NCBI GenBank assembly: GCA_029204225.1 | Contig: CM055093.1 | Location: 30,329,777-30,393,776, forward strand | Length of the DNA: 64,000 bases | Direction of reading: 5' to 3' | From: Diphasiastrum complanatum | Taxonomy: Eukaryota > Streptophyta > Lycopodiopsida > Lycopodiales > Lycopodiaceae | Shown here: in pieces, positions 18,933-29,230 of the stretch | How the letters are laid out: each line of letters starts with the position of its first letter | Numbering within the stretch: the first letter of the stretch is position 1 | Translations under genes and position numbers: made by a program | The notes under the pieces: generated by a model | Databases searched by the model: none | Told to the model about the DNA's origin: nothing | The model's input: the letters and a program-made list of their open reading frames with translations, nothing else

Positions 18933-20905
18933 CTGCAAATGAATCCTTCTGATTAAACAAGAAGCATGTTTCAACTATTTTATCAAGAACAACATCAATA
19001 CTGAACAGCAATTTGGAACTTGAATTAACCACGTTTTAAAAAACTCTCCACATTGAAAAGGAAGGTTACTAGTCACTAGCTTGAAGCTGAATAATCAAGT
19101 GTTGACTTTACTGTACAAATCTTGCAGCAAAAAGGTCGTAGACAAATGTGCCACATTTGTAAAAACATATTCTTAGTTATAAGTATCAATACCTCAACGG
19201 TCTTCATCAAGCATGAACTCAATAATTTGACATACAAATACTGAAATTTGAATCTAAGCACAAGTAGCTATTAAGGTATTTTATTTTTCCAGCACGCTAT
19301 AAACTCTAAATCCATGACCTTCTTTGCTTGAAGTGTACACAAAGCATCAGATAAGGTGTTAAAGCAAGGTACATCTAAAATGTGTATTGAAAAACTTTAA
19401 CAAACCAGCTGAAGGACATAAATTTGATAATGTTAGAAGTTGGGAGTTATTCCTAGCATGAACATGTATCTTAGGTCCTTCGTCTTCTTCCAAGACACTG
19501 GATGGGTCAAAAGGGTTCTTACAATTGTTTCAGTGTAACAAGAACTTATACAAACTATTGATGCCCTGTTGAATGAACACTTTGCTGCAATTTTTCTAGT
19601 TAAATCACTTGACTCAGTAGTAAATGAAAAAAGGCTAGCAAATTCATATGTAACTTAAGGTGGTTTAATGAACCAGTAAAAAGCAACCCCTATCCTCTCC
19701 ACTTCCCCAGCATGAACTAGAGCTCACATCATAGAGATACTACTCCAATCATAGAAACATTAGCAATATTTTGTAGAAACTACGTTGTGCACAGAAAAGA
19801 AAAAAGACTGTCGTACTTATGAAAATGTTGAATGATTACAATATGTACTTTTGCAGTTAGAGCACACTGTTTCCAGCAATTATAGGAAGATTGAAACATA
19901 ATTACTTTCTTATAATTAAGATATATCGATTTAAATCATAATGCAAGATTACGAAGTGCCAGAATCCTCACACAATATGTGAACAACTTCTAGTTTCACC
20001 CAATACTCGAATGCATAAATAAAGTTGCTACAGGTGGAGAACAAAAGATATTCACAAAGTTTTCACAAATGATATGCCTTGAAATGATGTCTTTAACAAT
20101 TTTTATAACCTTAACAAGCATAGTCAGCTAGTTTCTAAATAATTGCTGCTTATGCAAGCTGCAAAGATAAAAAATAAAATAAAAACAAATTAGCAGGCCA
20201 AGAAACAACTATACGAGTTCCTGTGACTAGCTATTGTAGAGGACCTGCATCTTTTAATCCTTGTACTCTCCAAAGGAATTAAAGTGTGAACCAAAAACGT
20301 GCAAAAGAAGAATTTCCATTCACATAAAATCTTGAGTGATCTCAAGGTCAACTTTGGAAGCTGCTCATTGCACACATCTTGTGAATCAGTGCTAAGCTTT
20401 CAGTTCAATGTCATGGCATCTCATTGTCAGATTTCCTCTTTACTCAGATCAAAGTTTCATCTGAATTTTAAAAGGGACATATTTGCAAGAATTTGTTTAG
20501 AGCATATACTCTCAAATTTCAAGACGATGCTTTCAAGAAAATACTAAAGCTCTTATTGCAAGTAATGGGTGAGCATGATGGGCCTAAGAGGAAGTCAAGT
20601 TGGTGAGGTCAATGTTCGCAAGAAGTTTGGGTTTGGGAACAACTTTTTCATGGTAAGGAGCGTATCCCTGTTTATAAGGTGCAAACTTGTTATGAATTAA
20701 AGGAAGAAGAGCCAAATTAGTTATGTGACTTCATATATAGCATAAATATAAGATTCAACTCCACAAGACATACAGGGACAGCATAAAGATATTTTGTAGT
20801 GCTGGGTAGTACTGCATAATTTGGCTGAGGGAAAAAAAATTACAGCCATGGGAACCGGCCTCAACAGTTTCAAGCTAGAGTTAGGGGAGGGATTAGGGTT
20901 TGTGA

Positions 20906-20946
<41 letters not shown>

Positions 20947-20990
20947 CATTACTACTGTCTTTTCCATGCCAAAAGGCATATAAAAAAATA
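18933..20990. other. Non-repetitive AT-rich stretch, possibly intron or intergenic
   Basis: No open frame with recognisable content, and none of the repeat families found elsewhere in the window. It lies upstream of the 18604-18932 exon on the minus strand and could be its intron or promoter. A (GA)n tract is at 20916-20942. Confidence 0.4.
20916..20942. repeat. (GA)n microsatellite
   Basis: About 13 GA units following a short TGTGTG run, just upstream of the K retroelement remnant. Confidence 0.9.
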
Positions 20991-21034
20991 CATGTCAAGT
21001 ATGTGGTATCAACGGGAGTACGAGATATCTCCGA

Positions 21035-21272
21035 AGTAGTAGTGCATCATAGTCGACGCCGCTGGCAGATTCAGTTCCTAGTCCAGTGGGATGGTCGTCC
21101 TGTTGAGGAGGCCACATGGGAGCCTATTGATGTCTTTTATCATACACCGTCACTTGCGGATCAGGCTCGTGCTCTTGCCGCACTTGTTGATTCCTCTACA
21201 TCAGCTGTTGCTCCAGTTGTTACTACACCAGATGCTGTTCCAGTTGATCCTCCAGGGCTTGCTGTTACTTGA
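21035..21272 (+). pseudogene. Chromodomain of element K
   Basis: Nearly the same protein as the element J chromodomain, with a longer Ala/Val/Pro-rich tail (STSAVAPVV, DPPGLAVT). The integrase core upstream is absent; the frame is joined instead to unrelated sequence with a GA microsatellite. Confidence 0.8.
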
Positions 21273-21316
21273 TCCAGTCCTTTATGGCAGTTGGGTCTTA
21301 TTTTTGTGTCGGGGAG

Positions 21317-21722
21317 AGTTATGGACTCGGCTCATTACATTCGCCATGTCCATTTACATTTACTTAACTTTATGCATAAGCAGGCTTTGGGCCCTTTTTT
21401 ATTCATTATTTGACATTTAGACTATATGGTTGGCCTTGGGCCCTATTATTGACATTTAGACCATATTATTGGCTTTGGGCCCTATGATTCACCTTATTGG
21501 TTATTTGGTCATATTACTGAGAGTGGGGGACTTCTTGGAGGGCGCACTATTTTCCCTCTCAGTTTGGCCCTAGCCACTGAAAGCTTCCTTTTAGGGCTTC
21601 CTCTTGGCTCTAAGTAGGGATTCTGTGTCATTTATTACTTGGCTTATGATATGATCTCCTTCTTTAGTCTCTTTAAGCTTTCTCTCTCCTGCTTTCTAGG
21701 GTTAAGTCTTGCTTATGTGATG
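21317..21722 (+). repeat. Element K 3' LTR (diverged J-family LTR)
   Basis: Starts AGTTATGG directly after GGGGAG, as in J. Shared blocks include GCTCATTACATTCGCC, TTATGCATAAGCAGGC, GGAGGGCGCACTATTTTCCC and CTCCTGCTTTCTAG. This second copy confirms the unusual AG start of the family LTR. Confidence 0.8.
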
Positions 21723-21922
21723 TTTTCATAGACTAAATCTAGATCAGCCATGGCTACGTTCATAACTATGAGCTAGGCACTCCTTTGCTAGATGGCCTAG
21801 GCCCTAGCTCCATGCAGTTAAAGCATAACCCATCGCTTCTAGCCTAGGAAATGGTCCCTTGATCCGATGTAAAGCATTTCTTTGATCCACTAGTCCCCAA
21901 AAAAATATTCTCTGCCTTTTCC

Positions 21923-22677
21923 TTACGATTTTTTGCCCTTTACTTCGGGCTGTCCACTAGGCTCAAACTTAGCCACTACGAGAGTATCATCATATATTTT
22001 GGCATCGCCAATTGTGTCCTCGAGGGTAAGAGGTTGGCTCCTCCTAACCTCTAACTGAAAATCCTTGGGCAAGCCCAAGATAAAGTGTAACTTTACCATT
22101 GCAAGATCTAGTAGCAAAACAAGAATATACCTCTTGAAATTCTTGCAAGTACACATCAAGGGGCTGGTTTACCCATGTGCATCATAGCATCCTGCCAATA
22201 AAAGTCCAAATCATCAATGATAGGAACAAGGCTACCTTAAAGGCCTTACAACAATCCTCCCATGATGGAGGGACTTCTAGCTTCAATCGTAGATCTTGCA
22301 ACCATGTAAAAGCTTGTCCTTGCAGGTACATGACCGTCATACTGATCTTGTTGTCTTGTGACGAATCTTGCATGGAGAAATGCGAACTCCATCGGTCCAA
22401 CAACGGAATGGCCACATCAGGGGATCTACATTTGTTATTGCCTGTGAAAAGATCACGCGTAAATAAGGGGTGCTTGCCTTGCCTGCGTCAAATCCTTTAA
22501 CCCATGTTCTTCCCTGCTATGGATTGCCTGCATATCGATAATCTGTTGCTGAAGATCATTAATAGCCAGCATAAGGGAATTCGAATCAACATTTAGTGTG
22601 ATACTCACAGCTTCTGCTGCCAGCATAGCCTGCTTTGATTGATTAGGATCCTTGGCTAAAGAGGAGATAGAAACCAT
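21923..22677 (-). pseudogene. Ty3/gypsy gag fragment (element L)
   Basis: Three consecutive minus-strand frame pieces read as Retrotrans_gag. An N-terminal part has MLAAEAVSITLNVDSNSLM and QQQIIDMQAIHSREE. The middle has WSSHFSMQ, VMYLQGQAFTWLQDLRLKLE and SWEDCCKAF. The C-terminal part has LYLGLPKDFQLEVRRSQPLT and DAKIYDDTLVVAK. Frame shifts separate them near 22170 and 22430. No protease or RT follows. Related in layout to the gag of gypsy A, but much diverged. Confidence 0.75.
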
Positions 22678-23820
22678 AGAACAGTATAAGGAAAGGAAAC
22701 TTGCAAAGCTTCAACAAGAAAACACAGACAACTACAAATAACCATCTCATATCCTCTCCACACTGCCCAGTAGCAACCTTAGAGTGCACAGTGGCTTGTC
22801 CACTGCTGCCACCTACTCTAAGTGAGACTGCTAGTTGTTGGCTTGGTGGCACCCCACCACCACGCCCAGCCGCTCATCCCTACTACATGCACGACAGGTG
22901 GCTGTCAACACTGTTGGCTGCCAGGCTCCAGCTGACTGAGGTGTCCTTGCCAGCGCAGCTGACTGCGTAGCGGGATGCGCAACAGGAGTTCCCTTTCTTT
23001 TTGAACCCCGAAACAACATAAAAGGGGGTATTATTTTAAATACTTTAATCTTCTTGTTTGATCATGGGTTTTCCCATCATTTTTAATAGAAGCAGGGATA
23101 TTCTTCTGTTTTCATGCAGTATGTATAATGTGACAATTGGCCCTCTTTTCAAGAAGGACAAGGGTTTGTCTGAAGTACATATAGAAAGGTAGTTAACTGG
23201 GTAATAGCAATCTTCATGTTTTTTTTTCAGTTGTAAACGTAGACTGGTTACACAAAGTAAAATCATTCTTCAATAAATGGTATGTACTACATTCCCATGT
23301 CAGTTACAGACGTAACCAGCTCCTTGGTGATGGAGGTTACGTCCGTAACCTGCTCTAACATTACTCTTAATTTAAAAATAACTCACAAAAATGACAAATG
23401 TGAAAAATTCAGATTGCTATTTCACAATGGAACTGGCTGGATTCTATGATGCCAACCTTTTACACCAATTAGGTTTAAAAAGCAAAATTTCGAGAGCCAC
23501 ACTAATAGCTATTGGCAAGCACAACATGACGTGCACAGCAGAAAGACAAAACAAAAGAAGCTAGAGCATCAAAAAACTGGATGACATACCTTTACTCGAC
23601 CAATGTGTCAGGATACAATTCTGAATGTAGCATAGAATGCAGCAAAAATCGCCAGAATTGGGCTAACATGAACAGCCCAACTGCAGCATGTTCAAATCCA
23701 GCGAAGGATCTTACGCATTCATGATAATTGCTGGAGGAGAAATGGGCAATGCCCAGCAAAAAGGCATGGATCGCCACATAGGCTAGGCTAGGCTAGGCTA
23801 GGGGAGTGATTTCATGAAGC
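22678..23820. other. Unassigned, between gag relic L and tandem repeats
   Basis: No domain recognised. A short minus-strand frame at 23592-23777 (MAIHAFLLGIAHFSSSNYHE) ends near a possible GT donor (AAAG/GTATGT) but matches nothing I know. A GGCTA run (five copies of CTAGG) is at 23782-23800. Confidence 0.4.
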
Positions 23821-23824
23821 TTCA

Positions 23825-24036
23825 AGCAATGCACTAATGGGAAAGCCGGCATCTCTTGAGAAATGGAACCAGCAAATTTTTCTAAAAATCGACATCTCGC
23901 TTGAGAAATGGGATCAGCAATTATTTCTAAAAGCCTACATCTCTCTTCAGAATGGAATCTGCAACTTTTTCTAAAAGTCGACATCTCTCTTGAGAATGGA
24001 ATCAGCAATGATTTAGAAAAGCCGACATCTCTTGTA
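23825..24036. repeat. Tandem repeat, about 48-bp unit, with AAAGCCGACATCTC core
   Basis: Successive diverged units contain GCCGGCATCTCTTGAG, TCGACATCTCGCTTGAG, GCCTACATCTCTCTTCAG, GTCGACATCTCTCTTGAG and GCCGACATCTCTTG, each followed by AATGGAA-CAGCAA. The first unit is preceded by CACTAATGGGAAAG, so it may be the subterminal repeat of a CACTA-type element. Confidence 0.75.
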
Positions 24037-24040
24037 TTAT

Positions 24041-24164
24041 GGAAGGAGCCTTTGCCCGGTAAGGATTTCCATAATTTTTTGGGCGAGGCCCGGAGGGACC
24101 GAGACAAAAAAAATTATGGAAATCCGAACCGGGCAAAATGGCATGTGCCCGGCACCTTCCATTG
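24041..24164. repeat. Foldback (hairpin) element with TGGAAGG ends
   Basis: Arms TTTGCCCGG...ATTTCCATAATTTTTT and AAAAAAAATTATGGAAAT...CCGGGCAAA pair around a GGGCGAGGCCCGGAGGGACC loop. The outermost bases TGGAAGGAGCC and GGCACCTTCCA also pair. A roughly 120-bp structure, typical of a MITE. No clear target duplication. Confidence 0.75.
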
Positions 24165-24370
24165 CGTAATGGATACTTTGACTTTTTCACATGGTCGTTA
24201 TGAAGCATAATCAACACTTTGACTTTTTTTTTTACCAGTCAGAAACTGCCATGTGGCAGTCTTACGCCTGACGAGCAGGTTGGAAAGCGCACCAATTTTT
24301 TTTCAAAAAAATAGATGCTATTCTGCTTTTTAATCTATTCAAAAAATGGGCCAAATAGTCACTAAGTATC

Positions 24371-24398
24371 CACTACGAGAAAGGCACCGGCAATTTTC
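24371..24398 (+). repeat. CACTA-like terminal sequence
   Basis: CACTACGAGAAAGGCACCGG resembles the conserved end of plant En/Spm (CACTA) transposons. A second similar end, CACTACTACAAAAATTG, is at 25134-25150 in the same orientation. No matching inverse end or transposase is seen, so these may be isolated ends. Confidence 0.35.
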
Positions 24399-24559
24399 TC
24401 TAAAATTGAAATGGTAAAAATCTTACAAGATTCAAAGGTTGATGGTTTCTAAAAAATGCAAGATCTTTTTTGATTATTTGCAATGACAATATAATGGGTT
24501 AAATTTTAAGATACAAGTGCTTTTTTAGGGATATTTTCTTATAGTACAGGTTGTCAAAT

Positions 24560-25133
24560 TTCATGGCACCTTCCAGCTTCCATCTAGGTTGGAGGCACTA
24601 AGTAGTGCTACACTGTGCTACAATCTACTGTGCTTAGTGAGCCTTCAGCCTTGAGCTTTCGAGTCTCTATATTTTGGAGTTCTGCATTTGGAACTTCCTT
24701 GCTAGCTCTTGCGCTTGGTGCTCACTGTTGGCTATGGCAATGGCAATGGGCACCATAACATACGGATTTCGCAGGTTGTAAATACAAAAGCCGACGTCTT
24801 GATTGTTGAGCAAGGTGAGGCATATATGACAACAGCATTGCGGGTTGAGTCACTAAGCTCTGGAAATCTCAAATTTTGAGTCTCTTTCTCTCCCTCTTTG
24901 TTGAGTGCTCTAAGAGTTTGAGGCTATATGGACTTTGAGCTCTCTGTCTCTCTCTTTTGCTCGCTCTCCCATTCCCTATTTGCCGAGTGCTATAACAATT
25001 CAAGGTTGTCCGGACTCTAAGCTCTCTATCTCTCCTTTACTCGCTCACTCACTCGTTGTTGTGCTCGATGTTGGCTATGATGTCATAACGTCCACATGTT
25101 GTAATCCAAGAGCCAGCATTTTATCTTGATAAT
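24560..25133. other. CT-rich region with diverged direct repeats
   Basis: Contains two or more diverged copies of a block with GAGTGCT, GACT-T-AGCTCTCT and CTCTCTTTTGCTCGCTC, and repeated TGTTGGCTATG (24727 and 25069). No coding seen. Confidence 0.5.
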
Positions 25134-25139
25134 TCACTA

Positions 25140-25580
25140 CTACAAAAATTGATTTTTGCGACGGAAGATTTGGGTTTTGACAAACGTCGCAATGTCTTTA
25201 CCTTTGTCTCTTCGGCTAGGTGCGGAACCATTGCGGTTTGCTGGCATTTTTGCTGTAGGCATGCTTGCGGTCCTTTCTTTGTCTGATTCGTCGCTCAGTT
25301 GATGTGGGATCCGAACCTCTTTGTTTGAGTGTTCGAGTTCTACTCCCTCTGTCATGGTTGGCAGGTCGTAGTATTGCTTTCCTAAGACTTCATAGCTGAC
25401 AAAATCATCATTGGCCATTGTTCTGGTTTCATCAAACTTGACGTCTCTGACGGTCTTCACTTGGTTGGTCTCTGACATGTAGATCTTGTAGTACGACGAA
25501 TGGTTGTCATACCCAACGAGGTATCCTTGTTCGACTTTCTCATCGAGCTTCTTTCAAAGCTTGTTGATGCAAAAAACGCG
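25140..25580 (-). pseudogene. Copia X integrase end and linker to RT
   Basis: Minus-strand reading LDEKVEQGYLVGYDNHSSYY continues into KIYMSETNQVKTVRDVKFDE and a polar linker, matching the post-integrase GYxxxSKxY-I...V..RDVxFxE block of copia polyproteins. The left end meets the CACTA-like sequence at 25134. The right side is separated from the rest of the integrase (29007-29230) by the nested element Y. Confidence 0.85.
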
Positions 25581-25760
25581 CGCGACGCGCGCGACGCGTG
25601 CAATCGCGAACGCGAAACAATTCGGATGGATTTCAGATATGATTGTTGGTCACTGCCAGCTGTATCATTCCTACAGTCCTCCAGAATGTAGACAGACACT
25701 ACTGATCTACGTTTGATTAACACAAAATTCAACCAGTGTGCAGAATTGATAATATGAGTG

Positions 25761-26509
25761 AATGAGATACACAAACGATGGCGGACAACAATTCATTGAA
25801 GATCAGACAAGATAAGAGTGATATGTGCGTAATGGCTACAATATCATCTATTGATCTTCTCGTTTTTTGTGCATTGTATGATAGACCCACACAGCTCGTT
25901 GGCGTGAGAGAAGCGGCACTCTCCCACGAGTAACGTCTTGCTTACTAGCGGACTACTTGGATCTCTGTGGATCCTGCTTACAAAACTTGTCTCGCTCGCA
26001 TGCGGACTTCTATTCTGTATTTTGTCTGTCTATCTTGCTTACTAGCATTAGACTTGTTATATCATGCATCAACCAGAAGGTATATAGTCGCGTCGTGTAA
26101 CTTCTAGATTAGAGTGATTAAACATCTATAACCAATCACGAATTACAAGAGTGACAAATTAGCCACGACCTAGAGTGCATCTGCTGATGTCATGATATCA
26201 GATCAGATATCTATACTTCTTGGTACTTGCATGATCTTGCTGATGTTTTTTGGAGCGTGAGGGTTGAAAATGATGTCGCGACGATTTTCGTGTCACTTCG
26301 AGTCGTTTGACTTTCGCATCGTCTGACTTTTTCCTGCTATACCGCAAAAAATTCTCTTTCACGAATTTTTCATGTTCGTGTCTTCTTGTTAGGGTGTTCG
26401 CGAACATTTTTGCTTCATGTCTTTTGACTTTCACGTTCGCGAACATTTTCGTCAGAGTGAGGGCTGAAAGCTAGCAAAGCTTTGGTAATAGAAACGTTTT
26501 GTTTCTTCA
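25761..26509 (-). repeat. Direct repeat R1, probable Y LTR
   Basis: About 749 bp, aligned end to end with R2 (28262-29006). It contains repeated TTCGCGAAC-like words and the conserved GAGAAGCGGCACTCTCCCACG block. In sense it follows the RNase H end, as a 3' LTR should. Confidence 0.8.
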
Positions 26510-27923
26510 GCTCCCTCTCAAAGCATGATAGCTTGACAACTCCAAGACTGCTCCTCTGTCTCTCAAAAAGACCTTTGTCTAGGGCTTTTGTAAAAATGTC
26601 AACAACCATGTCTTTCGTTCCAATGAAGGTGGTCTACAACATCTTCTTCTCAATCAGATCCCTGATCAAGTGGTACTTGATCGCGATGTGTTTCGTCCTT
26701 GAGTGGAATACAAGATCTTTCGTTAGATGTATTGCAGATGTGTTATCTATCTGCAAGACCAGAGGCTCGTTCCTTGTTTCGCCCAATTCGTCCAGGAACT
26801 GTTTGAGCCAAATTATTTCATTGGCCATCTTTGCTAATGCAACGTACTCTACTTCGCAAGATGACTGAGCCACGATGGTCTGCTTCTTGCTGACCTAGAG
26901 AATTGCCGCTCCTGATGCGATGGTGCATCCTCCTAAGACACTTTTACAATCGTCCTTGAGGGATGCCCAGCTAGCATCACTATAGGAAAGCATCTTGAAT
27001 CCTGCATCACGACAATAACACAAGCCATAATCTCTCGTTAATTGAAGATATTGCAAAATTCGTTTTGCAATCTTTCAATGTGTCCAATCTGGATTCGTGC
27101 AGAATTGGCTCATCTTGAACACTGCATAAGCAATGTCAGGGCGTGTGTTGTCTGCAAGGTACATCAATGAACCTATCAGCCTTCTATAAGGTGTGAGCTG
27201 CATTTCTTCTCTCTCTTCTTCAGTCCTCGGACAATCATCGTTCGTCATCACCGTTCCTGCGAGCATTGGAGTATTCGCTCCTTTGCAATTCAGCATCCCA
27301 AAGTCCTCTAGGATTTTCTGGGTGTATCTGGACTGATGAAGGTACAAGTTACCTCCCTCATAGTCCCTTTCAATTTGCAAGCCGAGGTAACACCTGGTCT
27401 TCCTTCACTTCAGCAATCAGCTTCTCACTCTTGCAGAGTATCAGAGTGTCGTCCACATATACAGCTACAATAATGATTTGCCCATCTATAATTCTCACAT
27501 ACACATTGGAATTAGCCATCAGTGGCTTGAATCCCAATGATTTTAGGGCTTGATCCTTCTTTTTGTACCATTGTCGAGCTGACTATTTCAGACCGTAGAT
27601 ACTTCTATGCATTCTACATGCATAACCAGGAAGTGAATTCGAGACGTATCCTGGGGGTTGATCCATGTAGACCTCATCGTCTAACTCACCATGCAAGAAG
27701 GTTGTCTTCTCGTCCACAATGTGGATCTTGAGGTCATAAGCATCTGCATATGCAAATAACAAACGTAGGGACGAATGTTTGACGACAAGAGAGAAGGTTT
27801 CAGAGTAGTCAATACCATATCTGAGAAAATCCCTTCGCTACCAGTCTTGCCTTGTATTTCGAGACATTCCCATCCAGTCCATACTTGAGCTTAAAAACCC
27901 ATTTGCATTTGACAGTCTTGCGC
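26510..27923 (-). pseudogene. Copia Y RT and RNase H, decayed
   Basis: In sense: a broken RT palm with YVDD at about 27452-27463 (VYVDDTLILCKSEKL), then 27380-27075 with GNLYLHQSRYTQKILEDFGM and GSLMYLADNTRPDIAYAV. RNase H follows at 26873-26634 with AQSSCEVEYVALAKMANEII, LQIDNTSAIHL and RTKHIAIKYH, then DMVVDIFTKALDKGLF. Many stops and shifts in 27381-27900. The upstream integrase core is missing. Confidence 0.85.
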
Positions 27924-28262
27924 TTATGTGGCATTGAAAGGCCCACAGATGTCAGAATGCACTAACTCCAGAATCTTAGTCGTTCTGTAGGAGTCTTTGA
28001 CAAATGAAGTGTGTGACATCTTACCCTTCAGACATGCATCACAGATGGTCGAATTGATGGCATTCGAGATGCTGACCCCTGTTATTGCTCCATGATGGCT
28101 TGCTTGGTAAAGTGCCATTGAGTTTATGTGGCATAGTCTCCTATGCCACAGAGTGTCTGGCAAATCATCATGAGTCTGATGCACTTGATTTGCAGGCAGG
28201 TGTACCTTCAGGTCATATAGATTACCTTTCCTTCTGTCTTGAGTGATCAGGGTACTGGTACA
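27924..28262 (-). pseudogene. Copia Y pre-integrase (GAG_pre-integrs) fragment
   Basis: Minus strand LITQDRRKGNLYDLKV, LWHRRLCHINSMALYQ, CDACLKGKMSHTSF and ILELVHSDICGPF. This is the H-H-C-C zinc region and the first catalytic Asp block (HSDICGP) of copia integrase. The remaining integrase core is deleted directly after it, and R2 abuts it on the 5' side, so gag and protease are also gone. Confidence 0.9.
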
Positions 28263-29006
28263 ATGAGATACACAAACGATGGCGGACATCAATTCATTCA
28301 AGATCAGACAAGATAAGAGTGATATGTGTGTAATGGCTACAATATCATTTATTGATCTTCTCGTTTTTCATGTGCTATGTGACAGACCCACACAACACGT
28401 TGTCGTGAGAGAAGCGGCACTCTCCCACGAGTAATGTCTCGCTTACTACCGGACTACTTCGATCTCTGTGGATCCTACTTACAAAATTTGTCTTGCTCGC
28501 AGGCGGACTTTATTCTGTATTCTGTCTATCTATCTTGCTTACTAGCATTAGACTTGTTATATCATGCATCAACTAGAAGGTATATAGTCGCATCGTGTAA
28601 CTTCTAGATTAGAGTGATTAAACATCTACAACTAATCACGAATTACAAGAGTGGCAGATTAGCCACAACCTAGAGTGCATCTGCTGATGTAATGATATCA
28701 GATCAGATATTTGTACTTCTTGGTACTTGCATGATCTTGCTGATCATTTTTGGAGCGTGAGGGTTGAAAATGACGTCGCGACGATTTTCGTGTCGCTTCG
28801 AGTCATTTGACTTTCATGTCGTCTGACTTTCTCCTGTTGTACCGCGAAAAATTCTCTTTCGCAAATTTTTTGTATTCGTGTCTTCTTGTCAAGGTGTTCG
28901 CAAACATTTTCGCTTTGTGTCTTTTGACTTTCGCGTTCGCGAATATTTTCATCAACGAACTCGAAAGCTATCAAAGCTTTGTGGCTAGAAACATTTAGTT
29001 TCTTCA
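28262..29006 (-). repeat. Direct repeat R2, probable Y LTR
   Basis: Partner of R1. The sense start is near TGAAGAAAC, and the sense end is joined directly to pre-integrase coding with no leader or gag, so an internal deletion began at or inside the LTR. Confidence 0.8.
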
Positions 29007-29230
29007 ATATCTGTGCATATGCAATACATCCAAAAACTTGGAGGTCCGATAGTGAAGGTTTGGGACCTATCCAAACTTGATAAGGTGTTTTTTCTGAAAG
29101 ACCTTTAGTCGAGCGTCTATTCTATATAAGCTATAGTAGAAATAGCTTCAGCCTAGAAGAACTTAGGAAGTGTCACATGAGCACATTGATTCTTGGAATT
29201 TTAAAGAACCTCATGGATGTGTTGATTGCA
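29007..29230 (-). pseudogene. Copia X integrase core C-terminal part
   Basis: Minus strand reads HVTLPKFF-AEAISTIAYI, then NRRSTKGLSEKTPYQVWIG and KPSLSDLQVFGCIAYAQI, with two stops. The family pattern is LPxxFWAEA, TPYExWxGxKPS, LRVFGCxAY. The frame is cut right after AYAQI by R2 and picks up at LDEKVEQGYLVGYD near 25560. Confidence 0.85.

Larger units (their letters stand above)
21035..21722 (+). mobile_element. Element K: J-family gypsy remnant, chromodomain plus 3' LTR
   Basis: A chromodomain frame (QIQFLVQWDGRPVEEATWEP, DVFYHTPSLADQARAL) runs to a stop at 21272, then a polypurine tract GTCGGGGAG and an LTR starting AGTTATGGACTCGGCTC at 21317. Chromodomain, tract and LTR match element J in sense order, so it is a 5'-truncated copy on the opposite strand. 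The LTR is diverged, with duplicated TTTGGGCCCT blocks, and fades near 21722. No target duplication could be found. Confidence 0.8.
25761..29006 (-). mobile_element. Copia element Y, minus strand, nested in copia X
   Basis: Two long direct repeats (25761-26509 and 28262-29006) enclose copia pre-integrase, RT and RNase H pieces on the minus strand. Immediately outside them are the two parts of another copia integrase (29007-29230 and 25580-25478), so the package is an insertion into element X. I could not find a clean 5-bp duplication or TG..CA ends. The true LTR may extend further on the low-coordinate side (to about 25570). Confidence 0.7.

Noticed and set aside
23825-24036. CRISPR-like array
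   Set aside because: Units are contiguous and diverged without unique spacers, in a plant nuclear context.
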